A stretch of DNA of 64,000 bases from JAUVPB01 sp965223695. Its GTDB lineage: Bacteria; Actinomycetota; Thermoleophilia; Gaiellales; Gaiellaceae. The notes below the pieces were generated by a model. That model was given only the letters and a program-made list of their open reading frames with translations, was not told the origin of the DNA and made no database searches. The stretch lies in assembly GCA_965223695.1 (NCBI GenBank), contig CBDCXJ010000035.1, positions 65,546 to 129,545 of the forward strand. Direction: 5' to 3'. The translations under genes were made by a program, and so were the position numbers. Below are positions 56,117-64,000 of the stretch, one piece after another (within the stretch, counting starts at the first letter, position 1; each line of letters begins with the position of its first letter).

Positions 56117-56283
56117 CTATTTCTGCTGGCCCCGGCGCGCGTCGTAGGTAGGCAATCTGCTGTACAGGCCTGAGCGCGGGTCTTGTACTGCGACCGCCGC
56201 TGTGCTATGTAAAGAATGTCAGGAGAGAGGATCCGCAGACACGGTCGAGCGGCCGCGGTTCTGCGCGATAAGGGGGGATTTTT

Positions 56284-56889
56284 TTGCTGCGGCAATCCGC
56301 ACGCGTTCTTGTAGTCGACGGGGAGGCCACCGCCCGTGCCGCCATTACGGGCGTGCTCGAGCCGGCCGGCTACGGAACGACCGAGGTCGAGACCGGCGAG
56401 CAGGCTCTGGCGCTCGTCCACGAGGAGCGACCAGCACTCGTCGTCCTCAACGTAAAGCTTCCGGGCATGTCGGGCTATGAGGTCTGCAAGACGATTCGCG
56501 ATGACTTCGAGCACGACGTTTCGGTGATCTTTGTCTCTTCCGAGCGGACCGAGCCCTACGACCGCGCAGCCGGGCTGCTTCTCGGCGCCGACGACTACCT
56601 CGGCGCGCCCTTCGCGCCCGAGGAGCTGCTCGCGCGGATCCGTCGCCTCGTGGGCCGCGAGCCCGGCGCCGGTCGGTCCCAGGGTCAGGACCTCACCAAG
56701 CGCGAGCGCGAGGTGCTCCGGCTCCTCTCACGCGGCCTGGATCAGGCCGAGATTGCGCTCGAGCTCTCGATCAGCTCGAAGACCGTCGCGACGCACATAC
56801 AGAGGATTCTCGGCAAGCTGCGCGTCCACAGCCGCGCCCAGGCTGTCGCAGTCGCGCACAAGCATCGCCTCGTCGAGCCTCAGGAGTAG
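56284..56889 (+). CDS. NarL/LuxR-type response regulator with degenerate receiver
   Basis: 201 aa from TTG 56284, preceded by AAGGGGGGA. Residues 5-125 are receiver-like (VLVVDGEATARAAITGVL, GADDYLGAPFAPEELLAR), but the phospho-acceptor Asp is Asn (ALVVLNVKLPGMSG, ~residue 56), one of the acidic-pair residues is Gly, and the conserved Lys before PF is Ala. The C-terminal HTH is normal: LTKREREVLRLLSRGLDQAE and ISSKTVATHIQRILGKLRVH. It therefore is likely phosphorylation-independent. It lies after the surface-protein terminator and converges on selB. No kinase adjacent. Confidence 0.88.
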   Translation: MLRQSARVLVVDGEATARAAITGVLEPAGYGTTEVETGEQALALVHEERPALVVLNVKLPGMSGYEVCKTIRDDFEHDVSVIFVSSERTEPYDRAAGLLLGADDYLGAPFAPEELLARIRRLVGREPGAGRSQGQDLTKREREVLRLLSRGLDQAEIALELSISSKTVATHIQRILGKLRVHSRAQAVAVAHKHRLVEPQE

Positions 56890-56907
56890 CCGCCACCCGA
56901 CGCGGCG

Positions 56908-58659
56908 CTACCCGGTGCCGCGCCTCCTCAGAACGCGTATGTCACCAACGCGACGCGTGACCCCGTCGCTGTCGAAGCGCTCGAGCAAGAGCTGCGCTGC
57001 CTTTCGCCCGCCGTCGATCAGATCGCGGAAGCGCGCGAGCGTGATCTCTCCGGCGCTCTCGCACTCGGCCGTTGCCAGGGCCCTCGCCCGCTCGTACGCG
57101 GCGCTCGTCACCCCGAAGCCGTCTCCGAGCCGCACGAGCTTGCCCTCGTCGGCCAGGTAGCGAGCGAGCTCCGCGTCCTCGAGCTTCGTCGGCGCGAAGC
57201 CGGCAGCATCGAGCTCGCCCAGCAGCTGCTCAGCGGCCTCGGCACGGTCGCCGAGAGCGGCGGCGACGCCGGGCGCGAACGCCTTCGCACCGCGCCTCTC
57301 GAGCGGAAGCAGCTCGAGCACCGCTCCGGCCCACGGGCGCTCGGGCAGGAGCTCGGCAGTGGGAAGCCCAGGGTCGAGCGGTGACGACTCGGCGCGCGCG
57401 GCGAGCCGGCGCTCGACGTCGTCGCGCAGCTCTTCGAGCCACTCGCGCGTCAGGTAGTGGCCGTCCGCTTCGACCGCCGCGCCCAGGCCCTCGGTCAGCT
57501 CGTCGGGCTGCAGCAGGCCGCGACGCTCGAGCGCCGAGCGCGTGAGCGGCTCGGGCGAGCCGGCGAGCGCCGCGAGCACGATCGAGCGCGGGTCGCCGTG
57601 TTCGAGCAGGTCGAACCGCTCCGGCTGGAGACGCCGCGGCGGAGCGGGGTCGAGTACCAGGCCGCCACCGACGGTGGTCGCGTCGCGAAGCACGACGCGG
57701 TCGCCGCGGGCGGCGACAACCGGCGTTGCAAGCCGCAGTTGCGCGCGCTCGCCGTCGGCCCGCACGAGTCGGCCGTGATGCTCGCTGGTGCCGTGGTGTA
57801 TTCGCAGGCGGCGTCCGTTCGGGATCGGCTCGAACTCCTCGAAAGCCAGATCGAGCCTGTAGCTCACGGGGTAGGCGTCGGGCTCGACCAGGGCTGTCCC
57901 GCGAGGGAGTTGATCGGGGCGCGCCGAGGGGATGCCAAGGGCGACGCGTTGTCCCGCGTGGGCCTCCTCGACGGCGCGATCGTGCACCTGGACGGTGCGC
58001 ACACGCACGGGCAGGTGCTGCGGCTCGGCGACGAGCTGGGCTCCCTCGGCGATGACTCCCGACCAGAGTGTTCCCGTGACGACGGTGCCGATTCCCTTCA
58101 GTGTGAACGCTCGGTCGACAAAGAGCCGCGTGGCACCGAGAGCAGGGGCGCGCTCGACCATGGCGGCGGCGCTGTCGAGAGCGCCAAGAAGCTCCTCGAG
58201 TCCGGCGCCCGTTCGCGCGCTGGTCGCGACCACCTGAGCATCGGGAACGAGCTCCTGGCCCTCGAGAAGGGCGAGCTCGAGCGTTTCCTCGTCGGCGGCG
58301 TCGGCTTTGGTGATTGCCACGACGCCGGTCTCGACGCCGAGCAGCTTCAGGATCGCCAGATGCTCGTGCGTCTGCGGGCGGGCGCCCTCGTTGGCGTCGA
58401 CGATCAGCAAGAACAGGTCGATCCCGGTCGCGCCCGCAACCATGTTGCGGATGAACCGCTCGTGACCGGGGACGTCGACGATCGAGACGTCGCGGCCGCT
58501 CGGCAGGGTCAGCGGCGCGTAGCCGAGCTCGATCGATATCCCTCGCGCCTTCTCTTCAGGGAGACGGTCGGTGTCCCTCCCGGTCAGCGCGCGTACGAGC
58601 CACGTCTTGCCATGGTCGATGTGCCCGGCCGTGCCGAGCACCAGCGGGCGCGCGCTCAC
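56908..58659 (-). CDS. selB: Selenocysteine-specific elongation factor SelB
   Basis: 583 aa. GTPase domain: VLGTAGHIDHGKTWLVRALT (G1), KARGISIELGYAPL (G2), DVPGHERFIRNMVAGATGID (G3), ITKADAAD (G4). Then EF-Tu-like domains (DRAFTLKGIGTVVTGTLWSG) and C-terminal winged helices (from ~residue 400) that bind the SECIS hairpin. Starts GTG 58659, overlapping the selA stop by 4 bp. It delivers Sec-tRNA to UGA codons. Confidence 0.95.
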   Translation of the reverse strand: MSARPLVLGTAGHIDHGKTWLVRALTGRDTDRLPEEKARGISIELGYAPLTLPSGRDVSIVDVPGHERFIRNMVAGATGIDLFLLIVDANEGARPQTHEHLAILKLLGVETGVVAITKADAADEETLELALLEGQELVPDAQVVATSARTGAGLEELLGALDSAAAMVERAPALGATRLFVDRAFTLKGIGTVVTGTLWSGVIAEGAQLVAEPQHLPVRVRTVQVHDRAVEEAHAGQRVALGIPSARPDQLPRGTALVEPDAYPVSYRLDLAFEEFEPIPNGRRLRIHHGTSEHHGRLVRADGERAQLRLATPVVAARGDRVVLRDATTVGGGLVLDPAPPRRLQPERFDLLEHGDPRSIVLAALAGSPEPLTRSALERRGLLQPDELTEGLGAAVEADGHYLTREWLEELRDDVERRLAARAESSPLDPGLPTAELLPERPWAGAVLELLPLERRGAKAFAPGVAAALGDRAEAAEQLLGELDAAGFAPTKLEDAELARYLADEGKLVRLGDGFGVTSAAYERARALATAECESAGEITLARFRDLIDGGRKAAQLLLERFDSDGVTRRVGDIRVLRRRGTG

Positions 58660-59987
58660 GCGGCCGCGCGGGCCGCGGCAACCGCGGCCGCGACCTCGGA
58701 CAGCTCGGCGTCGCCGAGCGTGCGGCAGTCGAGTAGCAGCTGCCCGTCGCGAACGATGCCGACGACAGGTGGGTCACCCTGGCGCAAGGGCCCGGCGAGC
58801 GCGTCCTCGAGCGCGCAGGCGTAGCTCTCGAGGTCGGCGAGAGGCAGCGCTCCGCCGCCGGCGCGGGCCATGGTCTGCTCGAGCGTCCCGCCGGTCTCGC
58901 GGGCGAGCAGGACCGCGCGTTCGCGCACGGCCTCGAGCGGCTCCAGGAGCATGCGTACGACGGGAACCTCACGCCGGGCACGCTCAGGCATGCGGTAGAG
59001 GGCGAGCGTGCCCTCGAGCGCCGCGATAGTGAGCTTGTCGGCGCGGAGCGCGCGGTGGAGCGGGTGCCTGCGAAGCCTCTCGATCAGGTCGGCTCGGCCG
59101 CAGACGATGCCAGCCTGGGGGCCGCCGAGGAGCTTGTCGCCGGAGAAGGTCACGAGGTCGGCGCCCCCGTCGAGGCTCTCGCGCACAGTCGGCTCGTCGG
59201 GAAGCGAAACGAACGACCCCGAGCCGAGGTCGTCAACGAGCGGCACGCCCGCGCTGCCCGCCAGCTCGGCCAGCTCAGCCAGCGCCGCGCGCTCGGTGAA
59301 GCCGAGGATGCGGAAGTTCGACGGGTGTACGCGAAGCAGCACCCCGGTCTCGCCGGTCAGGGCGGCTGCGTAGTCGCTCGTGCGGGTTCGGTTGGTCGCG
59401 CCGACCTCGACGAGGCGAGCGCCCGAGCGGGCGAGGATGTCGGGGATGCGGAAGCCGTCACCGATCTCGACCAGCTCACCGCGCGAGGCGATCACCTCGC
59501 GCCCCTCGGCGAGCGCGGCGAGTGTGAGGAGTAGCGCCGCGGCGTTGTTGTTGACGACGAGCGCGGCCTCGGCGCCGGCGAGGTCGCGCAGATGCCCGGC
59601 GATGTGATCCTGCCGCGACCCGCGCGTACCCTCAACGAGCTCGAACTCGAGGTTCGAATAGCTGGTGGCGATCGCGTTGATGCGCTCGAGGGCGGCCGGG
59701 GCGAGGGGTGCGCGCCCCAGGTTCGTATGCACGACGACGCCCGTCGCGTTAATCACGCGCCGCAGGCGCGGCTCGAGCAGCCGCTCGAGATGCGTGCGCA
59801 CGCACTCCCCCAGCGAACCTGCCGCGTCTCCGGCGCGGATTCGCTCACGGGCCTCGTCGAGCGCAGCACGCGCGGCCTCGAGCACCGACGTGCGCCCGTA
59901 GCTCGCGGCAAGCTCCTCAATCTCAGCCTCGGCCAGCAGCCGATCAACAGAAGGCAGCTCGCGCAAGGCTCTCGCGGTGTTCGTCAC
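58656..59987 (-). CDS. selA: L-seryl-tRNA(Sec) selenium transferase
   Basis: 443 aa. PLP-dependent enzyme making Sec-tRNA from Ser-tRNA(Sec). Motifs: RRVINATGVVVHTNLGRAPL, YSNLEFELVEGTRGSRQDHI, ALVVNNNAAALLLTLAALAE, and the PLP lysine in DLVTFSGDKLLGGPQAGIVCG (Lys ~286). Next to selB; tRNA-Sec is at 52636-52728. selD is not in the window. Confidence 0.96.
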   Translation of the reverse strand: MTNTARALRELPSVDRLLAEAEIEELAASYGRTSVLEAARAALDEARERIRAGDAAGSLGECVRTHLERLLEPRLRRVINATGVVVHTNLGRAPLAPAALERINAIATSYSNLEFELVEGTRGSRQDHIAGHLRDLAGAEAALVVNNNAAALLLTLAALAEGREVIASRGELVEIGDGFRIPDILARSGARLVEVGATNRTRTSDYAAALTGETGVLLRVHPSNFRILGFTERAALAELAELAGSAGVPLVDDLGSGSFVSLPDEPTVRESLDGGADLVTFSGDKLLGGPQAGIVCGRADLIERLRRHPLHRALRADKLTIAALEGTLALYRMPERARREVPVVRMLLEPLEAVRERAVLLARETGGTLEQTMARAGGGALPLADLESYACALEDALAGPLRQGDPPVVGIVRDGQLLLDCRTLGDAELSEVAAAVAAARAAA

Positions 59988-60146
59988 AACAGAATCTTAG
60001 GCACCGCGACGTCTCGTACATATCCGCAACGCAGGTGATCTTTCGCCGCCGATGCCGGGTCGGCCTGTGCGCACCGTCGTTAGTACCGCCAGCCATCCTC
60101 GACCTCGGTAGCTGACTGCGCGTGGGCGAGTCACGATGAGGGGGCC

Positions 60147-60178
60147 AGTGGGGGAGAAGCGCGAGCTTCTCCCCCACT
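60147..60178. terminator. 14-bp hairpin at the 3' end of the M50 protease gene
   Basis: Perfect stem AGTGGGGGAGAAGC / GCTTCTCCCCCACT with loop GCGA; it reaches into the stop codon of the gene at 60177. Nearly the same arm (GGGGAGAAGC type) is used after dnaB at 36358. Confidence 0.65.
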
Positions 60179-61037
60179 AGAAAGAACGTTCGATGTGCGT
60201 GGCGCTCATCGCCAGCCCGAGCAACACGGCCAGACCGATATAGGTCACGCCGACCGCCGCCCGCTGCGCGCCGGTGATCTCGTAGTAGGAGCGCGCCTCG
60301 GGACTGCCGCGGTCCTTCCAGCGTCGCCAGAGCTCGAGCCCACCGATCACGAGGATGAGCAACAGGATCGGGTTGGGAAAGAACACGGCCAGCGCGACGA
60401 GCCCGAGCAAACCGACGCCCCAGAGCGCTGGATGCAACGCCGCCGCGGCACGGCCGCCGTCGAGCGGGACGATCGGGAGCAGGTTGAACAGATTGAGCAG
60501 AAAGCCGACGAACGCGACGGCGATGAGGACGTCCGAGTTGAGTACCTCTCCGAGGATCCACGCCGTTGCGGCGCCGATCGAGCCGAGGATCGGGCCGGCG
60601 AGCGCCACCTGCGCCTCGCGCCAGGCGTTCTTCGGCATCTCCTTCATGCCAACGACCGCGCCGAGGAACGGTATGAAGATCGGCGCCGAGGCCTTGATCC
60701 CCTGGCGGCGAAGCTCGACCACGTGGCCGAGCTCGTGAATCAGCAGCATGACGACCAGGCCGACGCCAAAGCGCCAGCCCCAGATCCAGGCGTAGGCGGC
60801 CACCGAGACGAGCATGGTCGCCGAGGTCGCAAAGATCTTCAGCTTGAAGATGGCGAGCGCAACCGTCTTGAACTTCAGCGCAAGGCCGCCCAGCACGGCA
60901 AGCGGCGCCCAGATCCGCCGCAGGAGCGCGCGAAACGGATCCTCGCGTTTGAGCGGGTCGTAGCGCTTGTAGGTCTCGGAGCCGCCGCCGTCAGGGCCGT
61001 GCGGCTCGAACCCGGGCTGGGGCGTCAGCTGGCTCAT
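60177..61037 (-). CDS. Site-2-protease-family (M50) zinc metalloprotease
   Basis: 286 aa. Zinc motif LLIHELGHVVELRRQG (HExxH) in a membrane segment near residue 102, and the second motif LLPIVPLDGGRAAAALHP (third ligand Asp) near residue 190. About six hydrophobic segments. Family members cut transmembrane substrates such as anti-sigma factors. The C-terminus after residue 230 is another helix. Confidence 0.9.
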   Translation of the reverse strand: MSQLTPQPGFEPHGPDGGGSETYKRYDPLKREDPFRALLRRIWAPLAVLGGLALKFKTVALAIFKLKIFATSATMLVSVAAYAWIWGWRFGVGLVVMLLIHELGHVVELRRQGIKASAPIFIPFLGAVVGMKEMPKNAWREAQVALAGPILGSIGAATAWILGEVLNSDVLIAVAFVGFLLNLFNLLPIVPLDGGRAAAALHPALWGVGLLGLVALAVFFPNPILLLILVIGGLELWRRWKDRGSPEARSYYEITGAQRAAVGVTYIGLAVLLGLAMSATHIERSF

Positions 61038-61134
61038 ACCGAGATGGTAGATCGAGGGCCGCAGTTCGCCGTCGCCATATGAGGTCTATCGTCGGCTTAC
61101 TCGCGCAGCCTTAAAGCAACGCTAACCCGAGCTT

Positions 61135-61776
61135 CTAGGAACCTCGCCCGATCCACTCCTCGCCCCCCTCGTAGACCTCCTTCTTCCAGAGCGGGACGGT
61201 CTCCTTGAGCGTGTCGATCGCTTCCCGGCAGGCGGCGAACGCGGCGGCGCGGTGGGGAGCTGAGACGGCGATGGCGACGCTCGTCTCACCGATGTCGACG
61301 CGTCCGATGCGGTGCGTGATCGCTACTGCGCAGAGCTCGTGCTTCTCGGTCAACGTCGCGGCGATCCGCTCGAGCTCGGCCTCGGCCATGCCCTCGTAGG
61401 CCTCGTACTCGAGGTATGTGACCGTTCGCCCACGCGACTGCACGCGCGTCGTTCCCGTGAACGTTGCGATTGCGCCTGCGCGCTCGCTCGCGACTGCACG
61501 CACGAGCTCGTCGAGCATGACCGGCGCCTCGGTGAGCCGGCAGGCGCCGCCCGAGACAGGGGGGATCAGCGCGACCTCGTCGCCGTCGCTCACGGCCTGG
61601 CCGGGCTCGGCGTACTGGCGGTTGACGGCGAAGGCCAGCCCGTCCGGGATGGCGTCGAGCTCGTCGATCGCGGCGGCAACGTCGGCGCAGGTGGCGCCGT
61701 CGGCGAGCTCGAGCTCACGGGTCGCGAAGCCCGCGCGCTCGCGAAGGCCGGCGAAGAGGCGGACGTGAACGATCAC
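61135..61776 (-). CDS. Molybdopterin synthase, MoaD-MoaE fusion
   Basis: 213 aa. Residues 1-80 are MoaD (VRLFAGLRERAGFATREL, VALIPPVSGG with the Gly-Gly kept). From ~85 is MoaE: AGAIATFTGTTRVQSRGR, YEAYEGMAEAELERIA, ITHRIGRVDIGETSVAIAV, and VPLWKKEVYEGGEEWIG with the catalytic lysine. Because MoaD normally needs a free C-terminal GG, the fusion must work by internal thiocarboxylate after cleavage, or with a separate MoaD; such fusions are known. Overlaps the carboxylase gene by 4 bp. Confidence 0.9.
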   Translation of the reverse strand: MIVHVRLFAGLRERAGFATRELELADGATCADVAAAIDELDAIPDGLAFAVNRQYAEPGQAVSDGDEVALIPPVSGGACRLTEAPVMLDELVRAVASERAGAIATFTGTTRVQSRGRTVTYLEYEAYEGMAEAELERIAATLTEKHELCAVAITHRIGRVDIGETSVAIAVSAPHRAAAFAACREAIDTLKETVPLWKKEVYEGGEEWIGRGS

Positions 61777-63566
61777 TCGCCGTTCTCACTCGCGAATGCG
61801 CCGCCTTCGCGGCGCACGACGACGCAGATGACCTGTCCGGTCGAGACGGCTGCACCTGGTTCGATCGAGAGCGCCGTGACCGTGCCGTCGCGGTGCGCAG
61901 TGATTTCGTTCTCCATCTTCATCGCCTCGAGCACGCAGAGCACCTGGCCGGCGTGGACGGCGTCGCCGTCGACTACCTCCACGGCGAGCACGGTGCCCTG
62001 CATCGGGCTGGTCACGGCATCGCGGGCCGCGCCGCCCGTGATGCCGGGTGCGCGTGCCGCGTGCCGGCGCGCGAGCTCGGCGTGGGGTGGTTCGGGTGCA
62101 ACGAGCGTGACGTCGTAGCGCCGGCCCGCGACCTCGGCGACAACCGTGCGGTCGCGGACGGCCCCGTTCGACGCGGCGAGTGTGGCGAGGGGCTCGCTGC
62201 TCAGCTCCTCGGCGCGGGCCGCGAGCTCGGCCGACTCGACGATTCCGTGACACGTCTCGCCGGCCACGAAGCACGGCTCGGTCAGGAGGGCGCGGTGAAA
62301 GCCCAGCAACGTCGAGACGCCGCCAACCTCCATTTCGGCCAGCGCGCGGAGCATGCGCACGCGTGCGCGCTCGCGGTCGAGGTCCCAGACGCAGAGCTTG
62401 GCGATCATCGGGTCGTAGATCTCGGCGACCTCTAAGCCGGCGCGCACGCCCGAGTCGATGCGTACGCCCGGGCCGGCCGGCTCGCGGTAGTGGGTGATCG
62501 TGCCGGGTGTGGGGAGAAAACCGCAGCTCGGATCCTCGGCGTTGATCCTGCATTCGAACGCATGGCCACGGAAGGAGATGTCCTGCTGCGCGAACGGCAG
62601 GCGCTCCCCCTGGGCGATGGCGATCTGCTCGCGCACGAGGTCGATGCCCGTCACGAGCTCGGTGACTGTGTGCTCGACCTGGATACGCGTGTTCATCTCG
62701 AGGAAGTAGTAGTTCCCGTCCCTATCGAGCAGGCCCTCGATCGTGCCAGCGCTCGTATAGTCGACCGCCCGGGCGGCGTTGACGGCGATCTCGCCGATCT
62801 GCTCGCGCAGCGCGTCGTTGACGGCGGGCGAGGGGGTTTCCTCGACGAGCTTCTGGTGGCGGCGCTGGATCGTGCAGTCGCGCTCGCCCAGGTGGACGAC
62901 GTTGCCGTGCGTGTCGGCGAGGATCTGGACCTCGACGTGCCGTGGATCGACGATGTACTTCTCGATGTACACGGTCGCGTCTGCGAAGTAGGCCTCGCCC
63001 TCGCGCATAGCCGAGCTCAGCGCGCGCTCTGCCTCGTCGGCCGAGTCCACGACCTTCAGGCCCTTCCCGCCGCCTCCCGCAGAGGCCTTGATCGCGAGCG
63101 GCCAGCCGATCTCCTCGCCTAGGCGCAGAACCTCTTCGACCGACTCGACCGGCTCGGTCGTCCCCGGCACGACGGGCACGCCGGCTCCGACCATCAGCAC
63201 GCGCGAGGAGACCTTCGAGCCCATCGCGTCGATCGCCGAGGGCGGCGGGCCGATCCAGACAATTCCCTCTTCATCACAGCGGCGAGCGAAGTCGGCGTTC
63301 TCGGCGAGGAATCCGTAACCCGGGTGGATCGCGTCGGCTCCTGCTTCGCGCGCGGCCGAGATGATCCGGTCGTGCACGAGGTAGCTCTCGGACGCCGGCC
63401 CGGGGCCGAGCAGAAAGGCCTCGTCCGCGGCGGACACGTGGAGCGCGTTCCGGTCGACCTCCGAGTAGACGGCGACCGCGCCCAGGCCAAGCTCGCGCAG
63501 CGTGCGGAACACGCGGATCGCGATCTCGCCCCGGTTGGCGACGAGCACCTTCTTGAACGTGGTCAT
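61773..63566 (-). CDS. Acetyl/propionyl-CoA carboxylase alpha subunit (biotin carboxylase + BCCP)
   Basis: 597 aa. Biotin carboxylase: KVLVANRGEIAIRVFRTLRE, ADAIHPGYGFLAENADFAR, ATP-grasp loop ASAGGGGKGLKVV, RDCTIQRRHQKLVEETPSPA, FLEMNTRIQVEHTVTE. The C-terminal carrier domain has the biotinylation site LEAMKMENEITAHRDG near residue 560. Typical of actinobacterial AccA/PccA; the beta (carboxyltransferase) subunit is outside the window, so the acyl-CoA preference is open. Confidence 0.95.
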   Translation of the reverse strand: MTTFKKVLVANRGEIAIRVFRTLRELGLGAVAVYSEVDRNALHVSAADEAFLLGPGPASESYLVHDRIISAAREAGADAIHPGYGFLAENADFARRCDEEGIVWIGPPPSAIDAMGSKVSSRVLMVGAGVPVVPGTTEPVESVEEVLRLGEEIGWPLAIKASAGGGGKGLKVVDSADEAERALSSAMREGEAYFADATVYIEKYIVDPRHVEVQILADTHGNVVHLGERDCTIQRRHQKLVEETPSPAVNDALREQIGEIAVNAARAVDYTSAGTIEGLLDRDGNYYFLEMNTRIQVEHTVTELVTGIDLVREQIAIAQGERLPFAQQDISFRGHAFECRINAEDPSCGFLPTPGTITHYREPAGPGVRIDSGVRAGLEVAEIYDPMIAKLCVWDLDRERARVRMLRALAEMEVGGVSTLLGFHRALLTEPCFVAGETCHGIVESAELAARAEELSSEPLATLAASNGAVRDRTVVAEVAGRRYDVTLVAPEPPHAELARRHAARAPGITGGAARDAVTSPMQGTVLAVEVVDGDAVHAGQVLCVLEAMKMENEITAHRDGTVTALSIEPGAAVSTGQVICVVVRREGGAFASENGE

Positions 63567-63596
63567 GCCCCGCGTATTCTCCTGGCTAGCCCTCTA

Positions 63597-64000
63597 ATGA
63601 CGCTCGCCGACCAGCTAACCCTGTCACGGATAGCCGCCGTCCCGGTTGTCGTGCTGCTGTTCGAGGTCGACTTCGCACACCATTACTACTGGGGTGCATC
63701 GGTCTTTGGGCTCGCAATGCTTACCGACCAGTTCGATGGCTGGGCGGCCCGACGCGCAGACGTGTCGAGTGATATCGGCCGAATTCTCGATCCGGTGGCC
63801 GACAAGATCCTCGTGATGGCAACGCTGATCGTGCTCGTCGAGCCCGTTTTCAGCGCGTGGATGGTCGCGGCGATCGTCGCGCGGGAGTTCCTCGTATCGG
63901 GCCTTCGGCTCGCTGCCATCGAGCGGGGTGTCGTCGTGGCCGCACGCGATCTGGGCAAGCTCAAGACCTGGGCCCAGGCTGTCGCCGCCGGCCTCGGCGG
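63597..64000 (+). CDS. pgsA: CDP-diacylglycerol--glycerol-3-phosphate phosphatidyltransferase (partial)
   Basis: First 134 residues. CDP-alcohol phosphotransferase signature DGWAARRADVSSDIGRILDP then VADK (DG-x2-AR-x8-G-x3-D-x3-D) near residue 50. Membrane segments VPVVVLLFEVDF and LVMATLIVLVEPVF. Starts the phosphatidylglycerol branch of membrane lipid synthesis. The 3' end lies beyond the window. Confidence 0.88.
   Translation, partial: MTLADQLTLSRIAAVPVVVLLFEVDFAHHYYWGASVFGLAMLTDQFDGWAARRADVSSDIGRILDPVADKILVMATLIVLVEPVFSAWMVAAIVAREFLVSGLRLAAIERGVVVAARDLGKLKTWAQAVAAGLG

Noticed and set aside
56183..56211. Sigma-70-type promoter upstream of the response regulator
   Set aside because: Spacing of 17 fits, but both hexamers match the consensus at only about three of six positions.

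Overview
The window is high-GC, densely packed actinobacterial DNA. Compact genes with GTG starts, four-base operon overlaps, a TatA-like protein, a split iron-transport operon and secreted proteins built from Ig-like and calcium-binding repeats suggest a Thermoleophilia-type lineage (Gaiellales/Solirubrobacterales-like). That placement is inference from gene content, not a computed phylogeny.

Layout: 1-8.9 kb is a surface-polysaccharide region (ABC-2 exporter ATPase and permease, three GT4 and one GT2 glycosyltransferases) with hemE inside it, ending in a truncated IS3 element and a gene remnant. 9-13.5 kb holds an ATP-grasp ligase, an ArsB/NhaD-type permease, a CBS protein and a CPA1 antiporter. 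13.6-34.6 kb is almost entirely minus strand and is a C1/redox block: sarcosine-oxidase-like soxDAGB behind a type III glutamine synthetase, an MmgE/PrpD protein, two moeA genes, NAD-dependent formate dehydrogenase, an aldehyde:ferredoxin oxidoreductase, a MobA-MoaD fusion and purA. Five genes of this block (soxD, soxA, the glutamine synthetase and both moeA genes) carry 18 frame-disrupting indels in total, while their neighbours are clean. 35-38.5 kb is the conserved dnaB, rplI, rpsR, ssb, rpsF replication/ribosome cluster. 39-43.8 kb holds a di-iron protein and an Fe3+ ABC transporter flanked by four copies of a palindrome that looks like a metal-responsive operator.

The most striking part is 43.9-60 kb. 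Four adjacent genes encode secreted, divergent lysyl-oxidase-like proteins (His-X-His-X-His copper motif, candidate lysine and tyrosine for the quinone cofactor) joined to Ig-like domains and/or RTX-like repeats. Next comes a very large acidic secreted protein with a lysine-rich tail, a 5'-UTR hairpin and a strong terminator, which resembles an abundant surface-layer protein. This suggests a bacterial oxidative-lysine cross-linking system for the cell surface (inference). Interleaved with it is a selenocysteine locus: tRNA-Sec(UCA), selB and selA. The end of the window holds an M50 protease, a MoaD-MoaE fusion, a biotin-dependent carboxylase alpha subunit and the start of pgsA.

Functional links: formate dehydrogenase, AOR, moeA x2, MobA-MoaD and MoaD-MoaE together form a molybdenum/tungsten enzyme theme. 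The sox genes, glutamine synthetase III and formate dehydrogenase fit methylated-amine or C1 oxidation. The tatA gene, lysyl oxidases and surface protein form an envelope theme.
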